A stretch of DNA of 64,000 bases from Pedobacter sp. W3I1 (GTDB lineage: Bacteria > Bacteroidota > Bacteroidia > Sphingobacteriales > Sphingobacteriaceae), in the NCBI RefSeq assembly GCF_030816015.1, contig NZ_JAUSXN010000001.1, positions 5,332,001-5,396,000 on the forward strand, given 5' to 3'. The notes below the pieces were generated by a model. The model ran no database searches. It had not been told where the DNA came from and was given only the letters and a program-made list of their open reading frames with translations. Position numbers and translations under genes: made by a program. Below, piece by piece: positions 1 to 8,521 of this stretch. The first letter of the stretch is position 1. The number at the start of each line of letters is the position of its first letter.

Positions 1-977
1 TGCATGTTCCTGATGATCTGTTTCGGGGATTCTTCAAAAGCAAAGTAAAGACATTTTTCACCACGCAGACAGGCGGAATTGGTGAATGTGGCCGCTATAC
101 TGGTCTTCCCCGTTCCGGCCGTACCTGAAACCAATATACTGCTTCCTTTAAAAAAGCCGGAATTTCCCAGCATTTTGTCAAGCGCAGGAATACCTGAAGA
201 CAGGCTTTTCGAAGAAACCTCATGATTCAGTTCCAGAGAGGTAACCGGAAGCACAGAAATGCCCTCATCATCGATCAGAAAGGGATACTCATTAGTTCCG
301 TGGACCGATCCACGGTATTTTACAATCCGAAGCCGCCTGGTAGAAATCTGGTTAGTAATCCGATGGTCAAGTAAAATCACACAGTCGGACACATATTCTT
401 CCAGCCCCTGGCGGGTGAGCCCACTTCCACCACGTTCTCCCGTAATGATTGCCGTAACACCCTTCGATTTTAGAAACTGGAAAAGTCTCCTGATCTCCGC
501 CCGTAGCACGGCAACATTACTCAGCCCTGAAAACAGGTTCTCGATCGTATCAAGCACAACTCTTTTTGCACCTATACTGTCAATTGCATAGCCCAAACGA
601 ATGAAAAGTCCCTCCAGATCATACTCTCCTGTCTCTTCTATTTCCGAACGGTCGATGTGCACATAATCCAGCTTAATCTTCTTATCCTTTTCTAAACGCT
701 CCAGATCAAATCCGAGTGAGGCTACATTCGCTCTAAGTTCTTCAGCTTTTTCTTCAAAAGCCATAAATACCCCAGGCTCATCATAATACAGGGCCCCTTT
801 TACAATGAACTCTATGGAAAAAAGTGTTTTACCACAACCCGCCTCGCCACAAACAAGTGTAGGCCTTCCCGAGGGCAGCCCACCCAGTGTAACCTCATCC
901 AGTCCGGAAATACCAGTAAGTGTTTTAGGAATTGTACCAGATGAGCGCGCTTCCAATTGCTTTTTTGATTTAGCCAT
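1..977 (-). CDS. kaiC: KaiC-type RecA-fold ATPase, 3' end outside window
   Basis: Two-domain KaiC-family P-loop ATPase; about 325 residues are visible and the gene runs off the left edge. I chose the ATG at 977 because the ATG four bases further upstream hits a stop after three codons. The product begins MAKSKKQLEARSSG. First Walker A is GEAGCGKT (residues 44-51), followed by FEEKAEELR with the adjacent glutamates typical of the KaiC CI active site. A second Walker A, GTAGTGKT (about residues 285-292), and FEES mark the start of the second domain. In cyanobacteria KaiC is the clock ATPase; in heterotrophs such proteins are usually linked to signalling or stress, and no kaiA or kaiB is visible here. 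Family assignment is firm, role is open. Confidence 0.93.
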   Translation of the reverse strand, partial: MAKSKKQLEARSSGTIPKTLTGISGLDEVTLGGLPSGRPTLVCGEAGCGKTLFSIEFIVKGALYYDEPGVFMAFEEKAEELRANVASLGFDLERLEKDKKIKLDYVHIDRSEIEETGEYDLEGLFIRLGYAIDSIGAKRVVLDTIENLFSGLSNVAVLRAEIRRLFQFLKSKGVTAIITGERGGSGLTRQGLEEYVSDCVILLDHRITNQISTRRLRIVKYRGSVHGTNEYPFLIDDEGISVLPVTSLELNHEVSSKSLSSGIPALDKMLGNSGFFKGSSILVSGTAGTGKTSIAATFTNSACLRGEKCLYFAFEESPKQIIRNM

Positions 978-1423
978 TCATTTAAATTTTAAAACTTAAA
1001 TCTATTAATTAATTATAATCTCAGATTAGTTCTTTCAAACAAACAGGGAATATTAAAAAATGTTTGCAGCCCGCACACATATATACCCGCTTTAAAAGGC
1101 ATTGAACTCATAAACATACAGATTACCGTTAGATAGCAACAGGCATCAGGATCCACCAAGTATCGCTGATATTTTCAGGTCTGCCCTCAAATTACTGGAA
1201 CGAATATGACTGACAATGTTAATCCCAAAGTATCTGTATTAAACTTCAAATAAGAATGATCCCTGAAAATGAACTTCTTTTCGCCCGATTTTTAAACCCG
1301 TTCGTCGAGAGTTACGCTGTGTTGGTATAATGGCGGGTTTTCTACTGCAACGTTTCGCCTGTAGTGGCGTCTTATCTACAAAACAATCACAAAATATTAA
1401 TTAAAAATATAAACAACAGCATT
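978..1423. other. Intergenic stretch between divergent kaiC and GIN-domain gene
   Basis: About 450 bases, AT-rich close to kaiC. It must hold promoters for both divergent genes, but I see no convincing Bacteroidota promoter, repeat or small gene. Confidence 0.5.
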
Positions 1424-2023
1424 ATGAAAACCTCAATCAAAACCCTAACAAAATCAGTATTAGCAGCCATCGTTTTAAGTTCTGCTATTTTCTCAACAAG
1501 TGTAATGGCAGGCGAGAAACAGCCAATCAAAATGTCGGCACCTAAAAACATCAGCCAGGTTATTGTAAGCGGAAATGTAGAAATTACTTTAATACAAGGC
1601 GAAAAAGAAGGTGTAAGTTACAATGATGATAACACCGGCAAAGTAAAAGTTATCCAGGATGGACATGCATTAAAAATTAGTTCGGCCGATCGAAATACAG
1701 CTAAGATTACCGTTTATGTAAACAATATTTATAGAGTACAGGCTTCTGAAAATGCAGTAGTAAAAACTGCAGGCAAATTGGATTCGAAATACCTTCAGCT
1801 ATTTTTAAAAGGAAATGCGGTTGCTGAAATCGATTCAGATACAGAAAGTTTATATACCGTAATTGAAGATCATGCAGATTTAAAATTAAGTGGTGCTACA
1901 GGTGAGCATATCCTGGTAATGGGAAGCACACCAAAATTGAACCTGGACAGATTTGCAGCAATGAAAACACAAATGAGCTCACCAGTAACCGGGACAACAC
2001 AAACTGCTTCATTAGCAAAATAA
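1424..2023 (+). CDS. Exported GIN-domain (DUF2807-like) protein
   Basis: Secreted protein of 199 aa. The reading frame is open from 1364, but the ATG at 1424 is followed directly by a clear Sec signal peptide (MKTSIKTLTKSVLAAIVLSS, cleavage near VMA-GE), so I place the start there. The mature part has the short alternating beta-strand pattern of head-GIN/DUF2807 domains: a hydrophobic strand with VIVSGNVEITLIQG, then LKISS, then repeated turns forming a right-handed beta helix. These proteins are common in Bacteroidota envelopes and their function is not established. A strong terminator follows at once, so it is probably monocistronic. Confidence 0.75.
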   Translation: MKTSIKTLTKSVLAAIVLSSAIFSTSVMAGEKQPIKMSAPKNISQVIVSGNVEITLIQGEKEGVSYNDDNTGKVKVIQDGHALKISSADRNTAKITVYVNNIYRVQASENAVVKTAGKLDSKYLQLFLKGNAVAEIDSDTESLYTVIEDHADLKLSGATGEHILVMGSTPKLNLDRFAAMKTQMSSPVTGTTQTASLAK

Positions 2024-2045
2024 TAAATAAAATTTAACATTCGAA

Positions 2046-2077
2046 GAGCGATGAAATCTATTCATCGCTCTTTTTTT
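2046..2077 (+). terminator. Rho-independent terminator after GIN-domain gene
   Basis: Perfect 10-bp stem GAGCGATGAA / TTCATCGCTC with a 5-nt loop, followed directly by seven T residues. Confidence 0.9.
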
Positions 2078-2353
2078 GTTCATATAGCGTTTAGTTGTAA
2101 GCTGTAACATAATTTTCTGGCAAAAGCATTGTGATTTTACTAAAGTAAGATGCAAACAGGCCAAACAGGAAAGGTTTTTTCTGCTGTGGATTTTTTGATA
2201 AACTGATCCTTTCCATTAGATTTGATAAATCGTTTTACCATTTAAGCCAGTTAAAAAGATTTACATCATTAATGATACAGTTGGCATCCATCAGCGGCTA
2301 AATATCGTTTTTAAAAAGTGTTAAGTTTGCCACATCTAATCAAAATCCCCGAC

Positions 2354-4627
2354 ATGAAAAAATATACATATCCTTTACTGAGCACAATATTTTTGCTAAC
2401 AGCTTGTATCAATTTTACGCACGCGCAAACCAAAAAACAACCGGTAGACTATGTTAACCCTTACATTGGCAACATTAGCCACTTACTGGTACCCACTTAC
2501 CCTACTGTTCATTTACCTAACAGCTTATTACGGGTTTATCCGGAGCGTGATAATTTTACCAGTAATATTATAAATGGTCTACCTGTTGTGGTTACCAGCC
2601 ACAGGGGAAGTTCGGCCTTTAATTTGAGTCCTTTTCAGGGCGATCTCAAAAATGCAGGTAATGTAATTTCTTATGGCTACGACAATGAGGTGATTAAGCC
2701 TTATTATTACGAAGTTGACCTCGATGATTACGGGATAAATGTACAATTTGCTCCCTCGCACCAATCGGGGATATATGCGCTTAATTTTTCGCAGACAAAT
2801 GTTCCTGCTTATCTGGTTTTAAACACCAGAAACGGGGCGCTAAAGGTGAGTCAAAATGTAGTAAGTGGTTTTCAGAAACTAGACAATAATACGAAGGTTT
2901 ATCTCTACTTCGAAACTGATTTAACGCCCGCTGAATCGGGCACGTATCATGGAAATAAAATCGAATCGGGGGAACAATCTGCTTCCGGACGTGATGCTTA
3001 TCTTATTTTAAAATTTCCTGCTCAAACCAGGCAGATTAAGGCACGTTATGGCATATCATTTATCAGTGTAGAACAGGCAAAACACAATCTCCGCCGCGAA
3101 ATCAAGGATTATAACCTGAACCAGGTGGCGCAGACGGGAAAAAATATCTGGAATGCCACGCTTGGAAAGATCATGGTAACGGGCACTGATGAAACAGCCA
3201 AAACCATATTTTACACTTCTCTTTATCGCACCTATGAAAGAATGATCAGCTTATCGGAAGACGGAAAGTATTTTAGCGCCTTCGACGGAAAAGTGCACAA
3301 TGACAATGGCATGCCATTTTTTACTGACGACTGGATTTGGGATACCTACCGGGCAACACATCCGCTCCGTGTGATCATTGAGCCGAAAATGGAAGGCAAT
3401 ATGATTAATTCTTACCTGCGAATGGCGCAACAGATGAACGACCATTGGATGCCAACTTTTCCGGAGGTAACTGGTGATAGCCGGAGAATGAACAGCAACC
3501 ATGGCGTAGCTACTATAATTGATGCTTATAACAAGGGTTTGAGAAGTTTTAACCTAGAGGAAGCTTATCAGTATTGTAAAGCAGCTATTACCGAAAAGAC
3601 CCTGGCGCCATGGTCGTCAAAAAAAGCAAGTGTTTTAGATCAGTTTTTTAAAGATAAGGGCTATTTCCCTGCTTTACCTGAAGGCGAAAAAGAAACCGCA
3701 GCAGAAGTTCATGGTTTTGAAAAACGCCAACCTATAGCGGTAACCCTGGGTACGGTTTATGATGAATGGTGCCTGGGTAATATTGCCCAACAGTTGGGTA
3801 AAACCGATGAGGCAAAATACTTTTTAGATAAAAGTACCAGCTACCATACGGTGTTCAATCCGGAGACAAGATTTTTTCATCCGAAGGATGCAGAAGGCAG
3901 GTTTATTAAACCGCTGGATTACCGCTTTTCGGGCGGACTTGGTGCAAGAGAAACTTACGACGAAAATAATGGCTGGCTTTACCGATGGGATGTGCTGCAC
4001 AACCTGGGCGATTTGGTAGATATGATTGGCGGCAAACAGGCCTTTGTTGATGAACTGGAGAAAATGTATAATACCCCGCTTGGTAAAAGCAGGTTTGATT
4101 TTTATTCGCAATTGCCCGACCATACGGGTAATGTTGGGCAGTTCTCGATGGGTAATGAACCCGCCATGCATATTCCTTATTTGTACAATTATGCGGGACA
4201 GCCCTGGCGCACGCAAAAAAGGGTACGGAGTTTATTAAGCCAATGGTTCCGTAACGATTTAATGGGTATTCCTGGCGATGAAGATGGCGGTGGCCTTACT
4301 TCGTTTGTCGTATTCTCGCAGATGGGTTTTTACCCGATAACCCCGGGCTTGCCCATGTATGTAATTGGCAGCCCCACTTTTGCCAACGTAAAACTGGATC
4401 TGGGAGATGGCAAAAAGTTTGAACTGAACTGTATAAACTATTCCCCTGAAAATAAATATATTCAATCGGCCAAACTGAACGGGCAGGTATGGAACAAATC
4501 GTGGTTTACTCACGAGGATTTAATGCGAGGAGGTAAATTAGAGTTGGTAATGGGCAAACATCCAAATAAACGCTGGGCAGCGGATGAAGCCTCACTCCCA
4601 CCTTCATTTAAAATGCCTGCGAAATAA
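2354..4627 (+). CDS. GH92 family glycosidase (alpha-mannosidase type)
   Basis: Predicted exported glycoside hydrolase of 757 aa; GH92 enzymes are Ca2+-dependent exo-alpha-mannosidases acting by inversion. Start taken at the ATG 2354 in front of a signal peptide; an earlier in-frame ATG (2318) would add 12 residues before it. The leader has a lipobox-like LTAC (Cys18) and also a possible signal peptidase I site at HAQ, so periplasmic lipoprotein or soluble protein are both possible. Family motifs are DDWIWDTYRATHP (about residue 324), GNEPAMHIPYLYNYAGQPW (about 600) and GIPGDEDGGG (about 640), the last replacing the usual GNDDCGQ. Length matches the family. It stands alone, not in an obvious PUL. 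Substrate cannot be told from the sequence. Confidence 0.9.
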   Translation: MKKYTYPLLSTIFLLTACINFTHAQTKKQPVDYVNPYIGNISHLLVPTYPTVHLPNSLLRVYPERDNFTSNIINGLPVVVTSHRGSSAFNLSPFQGDLKNAGNVISYGYDNEVIKPYYYEVDLDDYGINVQFAPSHQSGIYALNFSQTNVPAYLVLNTRNGALKVSQNVVSGFQKLDNNTKVYLYFETDLTPAESGTYHGNKIESGEQSASGRDAYLILKFPAQTRQIKARYGISFISVEQAKHNLRREIKDYNLNQVAQTGKNIWNATLGKIMVTGTDETAKTIFYTSLYRTYERMISLSEDGKYFSAFDGKVHNDNGMPFFTDDWIWDTYRATHPLRVIIEPKMEGNMINSYLRMAQQMNDHWMPTFPEVTGDSRRMNSNHGVATIIDAYNKGLRSFNLEEAYQYCKAAITEKTLAPWSSKKASVLDQFFKDKGYFPALPEGEKETAAEVHGFEKRQPIAVTLGTVYDEWCLGNIAQQLGKTDEAKYFLDKSTSYHTVFNPETRFFHPKDAEGRFIKPLDYRFSGGLGARETYDENNGWLYRWDVLHNLGDLVDMIGGKQAFVDELEKMYNTPLGKSRFDFYSQLPDHTGNVGQFSMGNEPAMHIPYLYNYAGQPWRTQKRVRSLLSQWFRNDLMGIPGDEDGGGLTSFVVFSQMGFYPITPGLPMYVIGSPTFANVKLDLGDGKKFELNCINYSPENKYIQSAKLNGQVWNKSWFTHEDLMRGGKLELVMGKHPNKRWAADEASLPPSFKMPAK

Positions 4628-4733
4628 AAAGGACTGGAGATTGTAGGGAGATTAATATCGTGTTCAGGTATTATCTCCCGGCATACCTAATATCATTTGC
4701 CATTTGATTAGCTAAATGATAGGTGAGTTATGC

Positions 4734-5027
4734 CTATGATGTTAAAAAACGCTGTACCAACTCTTCCCATTCCTGATCCAATGATAACTGTGGTCGTTTT
4801 TCGCCAGCTTTAGCATACCAATAATCGGCATTCCATATGTCGCCTTCTTTGCGGTGCAGGTAGGCGTGGATGCGGGCAGAGGCCACATCGCCTAAATGGT
4901 CGACCTAATTATGGGCCGTATGCCAATCTCCTTTTCCATCGTACCAGAGTGCCCGCAGCTGAACCGACATGTTGCTATCGGGCTTATCTTTTTCTAATAA
5001 CATTTTAAATTCAGCTATATTCTTCAT
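4734..5027 (-). pseudogene. Small conserved gene broken by one in-frame TAG
   Basis: From the ATG at 5027 the frame encodes 40 residues (MKNIAEFKMLLEKDKPDSNM...), meets TAG at 4907-4905, and continues in the same frame for 56 residues to the TAG at 4736-4734. The second half (YLHRKEGDIWNADYWYAKAG, then a WEELVQRFL ending) reads as good protein and I recall similar ~95-aa proteins in this family of bacteria, where a Leu would fit the TAG position (TTG to TAG). Recent nonsense mutation is the simplest reading; a sequencing error or readthrough are alternatives. Function unknown. Confidence 0.7.
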
Positions 5028-5313
5028 TAACTTTTGATTCTATTTTAACTATTATACAAAATAAAGGTAAAAACAGCATGATAGGCACCTGATAAAAAAA
5101 TTTATTTCTATTAATATTTTGTTGTTTTCCACATCTTGCAATAGGAACACAAAACACTAAATCACAAATATTTACCGCTAATTTCGTGCTTTACAATATT
5201 CGTTTAAGCCGCCCAATCTTTGCAAACTGGGGCATTAGCATAAAAACCATCTCCAAAAAAACTTGTTGTAAAAATGGGCATCGTTATTAATAGCCCCTTT
5301 AAAAAAAGCAATT

Positions 5314-5823
5314 ATGGATTCAGGAACTATAGTATACAGCAATTTAGAAGAGCTCTCAAAAAGTAGTTATCAATTAACAGACGGCGAAGCTGACATTAAA
5401 GGTTGGCCAGTAAGAAATGAAGCCGGCGATTCGGTTGGAAAGGTACGCGACCTCCTATTTGATCCCGAGCAAAATGCAATACGGTACGTTATTGTGGAGC
5501 TTGCTGATATGGGCGAAGATTTGGAGGAAAAGGCTGTGCTGATCCCCATCGGGCTCGCAAATTTAGGTGAGGGTAAAAAAGAAGTTATTTTACCCGATAT
5601 CCACCATGACCAGTTCAGGGCAATGCCGAGATATATTATTGGTGAGGTTACGCCTGAGTCGGAGAACCAGATCCGCAACGTGATTGGAAGTCCGGCGGCA
5701 TTGCGGATGGAAGATGAAATTGTAGAGATTGATCGTGCAAACTTTTATCGACACCATCATTTCGATAAGAATAGTTTCCCGGAGCATAATTCCCGCAGTC
5801 AGGATGCTGACCCATTAATTTAA
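5314..5823 (+). CDS. PRC-barrel domain protein
   Basis: Cytoplasmic 169-aa protein with a PRC-barrel fold over about residues 25-115: it opens with IKGWPVRNEAGDSVGKVRDL, followed by alternating strands RYVIVELA and KAVLIPIGLANLG. No signal peptide or membrane segment. PRC-barrel proteins of this kind in Bacteroidota are often stress related and bind RNA or other proteins, but no partner can be named here. It stands alone, with a palindromic repeat directly downstream that may end the transcript. Confidence 0.8.
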   Translation: MDSGTIVYSNLEELSKSSYQLTDGEADIKGWPVRNEAGDSVGKVRDLLFDPEQNAIRYVIVELADMGEDLEEKAVLIPIGLANLGEGKKEVILPDIHHDQFRAMPRYIIGEVTPESENQIRNVIGSPAALRMEDEIVEIDRANFYRHHHFDKNSFPEHNSRSQDADPLI

Positions 5824-5882
5824 TTGACACGTTAAATTGTAAATGATGCACATGCATCGCTAGAAGTGAGTTGATTAAAAGT

Positions 5883-5981
5883 ATCGTCATCTCGACCGTA
5901 GTGGAGAGATCTTTAAATTTGATTTCAATAACATCGTTCAAAGATCTTTCCACTCCGCGGTGCTTCGGTCAAGATGACGAT
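5883..5981. repeat. Dispersed palindromic repeat (GTCATCTCGACC type)
   Basis: Long imperfect inverted repeat: ATCGTCATCTCGACC at the left end is matched by GGTCAAGATGACGAT at the right, with AGATCTTT on both sides of the centre. It belongs to the intergenic palindromic elements common in Sphingobacteriaceae and Flavobacteriia; related ones occur at 32175, 35608, 41850, 62470 and 62751 in this window. Confidence 0.75.
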
Positions 5982-6033
5982 CATTCTTCCGGGAAGGTTC
6001 CATTTATGGCACTTGCTTTTCATCGGATTCGAA

Positions 6034-6702
6034 TTAATTAAATATTTGCCCCTCGCGATAATCGTGGTCTATACTTTCCAGCTTACCTGCCTTGAAATGA
6101 AGAGTTACTGTTGAAGATCCGCTGATGCTTGCACTTACAAAGTCTGAAAAGCCAAACTGCCAGTCATCGTGATTATTCATATCCGGATCGTACGGTTTGT
6201 TTAATGGTTTATCGGAAAGTACAAATCCGTAAGCTGCATAGGCTGTTAACTGATGGATTTTAATCAGCTTTGCTGTTAAACCTGAAACAGGATCATCAAC
6301 TTTTATTGCGGTATCATCAGGTGCATTTTCGGGCCATTTAGTTACTGGTGTGGTGAGGCCACCGCCTGTGGCAATCTGTTGCACTTTATCTCCGCTAAAA
6401 AGCAGTACTACACGATCTGGGGTTCCGGTATTGTTATAAATAGTGAGCGCATAATAATAAGGAAGGAGTTGGCCCAGGCTTTCTGGCGAACTGTAGGGCT
6501 TATGGCCAAAAATTGCCACATATTGAAAGTCGAGGGTTGATCCCGCCTTTTGCAGCTGGGCGTACACTTCAGCATGTGAACTGCCTATCTTTATTCCCCA
6601 TTTTTCTCCCTTGGTTATGGTTTCAGCATAATTTCCCTGTTTTTCCTTTTTACATCCTGCGATACAAAATAATAAGAGCAAAATTGGTAAAATTTTTTTC
6701 AT
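6034..6702 (-). CDS. Lipoprotein of unknown function
   Basis: 222 aa with an SPII signal peptide (MKKILPILLLLFCIAGC, lipobox IAGC, Cys17, followed by KKEK). The mature part contains WGIKIGSSHAEVYAQLQKAG, which resembles the N-terminal strand-helix of small outer-membrane assembly or stress lipoproteins, but I do not recognise a named family. Single gene with its own ATG at 6702. Probably faces the periplasm. Confidence 0.7.
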   Translation of the reverse strand: MKKILPILLLLFCIAGCKKEKQGNYAETITKGEKWGIKIGSSHAEVYAQLQKAGSTLDFQYVAIFGHKPYSSPESLGQLLPYYYALTIYNNTGTPDRVVLLFSGDKVQQIATGGGLTTPVTKWPENAPDDTAIKVDDPVSGLTAKLIKIHQLTAYAAYGFVLSDKPLNKPYDPDMNNHDDWQFGFSDFVSASISGSSTVTLHFKAGKLESIDHDYREGQIFN

Positions 6703-6881
6703 TAATAGTTAGTGTTAATTTAAGGTATAAACGTGTATACAGCGTTACTTGCTACAAGCTGAGGTAAATAAATTTAAATGAGCCTAAAAAGCTATCAAAT
6801 TAGAGATAATTGAGTTAACACATATATTAGATTTCCGAATTCCTTTTGGTTTATTTAACTTTAACTATCTAAAGGCCAAGC

Positions 6882-7094
6882 ATGAAACGTATTTTATTTC
6901 TGTTATTTATAATAGTCAATATATCGGGTTGCAAGAAAGACACCGATAATACTACGAACGAAACCCTGAGTGGCAAATGGTCGACAGGTGGCTATGACCT
7001 TGAGCTTTACAACTCTTCGGGCATCAAAGTTAGCCATATCATAGCAGATGCTGTAAAATCGCAGTGGACATTTGATGATAAACAGCTTGTCTAG
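6882..7094 (+). CDS. Short lipoprotein, probably truncated
   Basis: 70 aa with a lipobox (NISGC, Cys17) and the sequence ETLSGKWSTGGYDLELYNSSG, the start of a lipocalin-like beta strand pattern common in Bacteroidota lipoproteins of 130-150 aa. The frame stops shortly after WTFDDKQLV, where such proteins normally continue, and an IS3 transposase remnant follows within 35 bases. I infer that the 3' part was lost during insertion or deletion. It may still be expressed as a short lipoprotein. Confidence 0.55.
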   Translation: MKRILFLLFIIVNISGCKKDTDNTTNETLSGKWSTGGYDLELYNSSGIKVSHIIADAVKSQWTFDDKQLV

Positions 7095-7125
7095 TCCTGA
7101 AATAGCGATACAAAAATGAATCGTT

Positions 7126-7278
7126 ATGACAAGTATAATTAAATCGGGATACCAAAAGCGTACCCAAAAAGACTATTCTTTATCCTTTAAACATCAGATT
7201 GTTTCCGAGATTGAACGGGGTGAATTATCCACCACTGTGTCCTTTGTAAGAATGTATGGCTGTAATGATTCCTTTTGA
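7126..7278 (+). pseudogene. IS3-family OrfA N-terminal fragment
   Basis: A 50-codon frame starting ATG at 7126. GYQKRTQKDYSLSFKHQIV followed by SEIERGELS matches the start of IS3-group OrfA proteins, which carry a helix-turn-helix there. After about 45 residues the similarity stops (VSFVRMYGCND then TGA) and no OrfB is present. I read it as the remnant of a lost insertion sequence. Terminal repeats were not found. Confidence 0.6.
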
Positions 7279-7304
7279 GTATTCATAGCCCATTTCAACT
7301 TTTT

Positions 7305-7412
7305 CTATTCTATCTTTTTTTGTTGATCCGCATTATTTGCAACCCAATATAAAAAAGAGCCAATAATACCTATAATCACTATAAATAGAAGAACAACCTT
7401 TAACTTATCCAT
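7305..7412 (-). CDS. Possible 35-aa single-pass membrane peptide
   Basis: ATG at 7412 starts MDKLKVVLLFIVIIGIIGSF, a single hydrophobic helix, followed by LYWVANNADQQKKIE and TAG. It lies among remnants. Its amphipathic tail and clean start make it plausible, but nothing else supports expression. Confidence 0.3.
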   Translation of the reverse strand: MDKLKVVLLFIVIIGIIGSFLYWVANNADQQKKIE

Positions 7413-7478
7413 AATTTAAACTTATTGTTCGTTTTTTATTTTATCGTTTGTGGCATTTTGTAAGGCCTTATTAACAAT

Positions 7479-7679
7479 TTGACCAAGCACCCTCCGGAAA
7501 CTTTTTTTACCATTCCAGTTGCCACCACTAACTTTCGACTAAGGAGTGAAGAAGAAGACAACTTGATTACAAAGCGTTTCAGCGAAGGGATCAAGATTAC
7601 TCAACTCGCCAAACTACATTCTCGGACCTACGGGGCAATCAAAGCCAGATTGCTTAAACTCGAACTTATACAGAAATAA
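7479..7679 (+). CDS. Small helix-turn-helix protein or C-terminal remnant
   Basis: 66 codons from a TTG; no ATG is available in frame. Residues 20-64 (RLRSEEEDNLITKRFSEGIK, then a QLAKLHSRTYGAIKARLLKL segment) look like the SANT/Myb-like helix-turn-helix found at the C terminus of several Bacteroidota DNA-binding proteins. Absence of a proper start and the decayed surroundings suggest it is the tail of a larger lost gene. A perfect hairpin follows its stop codon. Confidence 0.4.
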   Translation: MTKHPPETFFTIPVATTNFRLRSEEEDNLITKRFSEGIKITQLAKLHSRTYGAIKARLLKLELIQK

Positions 7680-7713
7680 CAGAGCCAAGCAACTTTTAAG
7701 CTGCTTGGCTCTG
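7680..7713 (+). terminator. Hairpin after the HTH remnant
   Basis: Perfect 12-bp stem CAGAGCCAAGCA / TGCTTGGCTCTG with a 10-nt loop. There is no real T tract after it, so termination is likely but not certain. Confidence 0.5.
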
Positions 7714-7762
7714 TATATTAATATGAGCGACACGCTCGCACCAGCGTGGGCGGACACTTGCG

Positions 7763-7960
7763 CTAGAAGGGGAAATATTTGAAGACCAATGTAATGCCCC
7801 ATACAATTAGGACCACGGCTAGGATAAATATTTTTATTCTACTGCGAGTATCTCTTAACCAATAGTTTTCAGATTCCTTCGAACTAATTTTGATTAAATA
7901 AATACCAAATAAAATAAGAAAAAGTACTGTAGATAATTTTATAACAAAGTCTAAACTCAT
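7763..7960 (-). CDS. Small two-helix membrane protein of Rhs locus 1
   Basis: 65 aa: hydrophobic helix (LSTVLFLILFGIYLIKI), a charged loop (SSKESENYWLRDTRSRIK), a second helix (IFILAVVLIVWGITLVF). It begins three bases after the stop of the MORN lipoprotein gene, so the two are very likely co-transcribed behind the Rhs gene. Position downstream of a polymorphic toxin gene makes an immunity role in the inner membrane an attractive inference. No family recognised. Confidence 0.6.
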   Translation of the reverse strand: MSLDFVIKLSTVLFLILFGIYLIKISSKESENYWLRDTRSRIKIFILAVVLIVWGITLVFKYFPF

Positions 7961-7963
7961 ATC

Positions 7964-8521
7964 TCAATGATGTGTTTCCCCTATGATTTTACCATCACTA
8001 CTATAGGTAATCCAGTCACCGATTTCTTTCCCAAGTTTAAAGTATGATACTGTTTCAAGCTTTCCATTTTCATAATAAGTTTTCCACTCGCCATCTTCTT
8101 TTCCTCCTATATAACGCCCTGTTTGACTAATGTTTCCATTCTCATGCCAAACGGTGAAATCACCATCCTGAAGGCCTTCAGAAGTAAAATATTTCATATA
8201 ATTTAATTTACCATTCCTGAAAAAGAATTTTAACGTATCTACGAATTGATCATCCTTATATCTAGCCAATGCTTGAATTTTTCCATCCTTAAACCATTGC
8301 GTAGAGAAACCGTTAAGTCGATTTTTATGATACACGTACTCACCTTGTTTCTCACCCGTTTCATACCAACGAGTCCAAGAACCTTCTTTTTCTCCGCCCA
8401 CAACCTTTCCGCTCTCAAATTTCTTACCGCTCGGATAATACTTCACTATGTTGCTCTTGCAGGCAGCAAACACTAAAAACATAAAACAAATATTATAGAT
8501 AGATAGTCTAGTATGTGCCAT
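7964..8521 (-). CDS. MORN-repeat lipoprotein, YwqK-like candidate immunity protein
   Basis: 185 aa. Lipobox FAAC (Cys21) after a hydrophobic leader. Behind it are six or more MORN_2-type repeats of about 22 residues, each with a WxxxGxK or ENGK core: YYPSGKKFESGK, WYETGEKQGEY, WFKDGKIQALARY, WHENGNISQTGRY, YYENGKLETVSY. Such proteins are annotated as YwqK-family antitoxins and often follow polymorphic toxin genes. The start codon overlaps the last 14 bases of the Rhs gene, so translation is coupled. A lipid-anchored immunity protein would fit a toxin acting in the periplasm or on membranes. The role is inferred from position. Confidence 0.75.
   Translation of the reverse strand: MAHTRLSIYNICFMFLVFAACKSNIVKYYPSGKKFESGKVVGGEKEGSWTRWYETGEKQGEYVYHKNRLNGFSTQWFKDGKIQALARYKDDQFVDTLKFFFRNGKLNYMKYFTSEGLQDGDFTVWHENGNISQTGRYIGGKEDGEWKTYYENGKLETVSYFKLGKEIGDWITYSSDGKIIGETHH

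Noticed and set aside
5648..5953. Minus-strand frame through the PRC-barrel gene and palindrome
   Set aside because: It reads antisense through a supported gene and into a repeat; no independent evidence.
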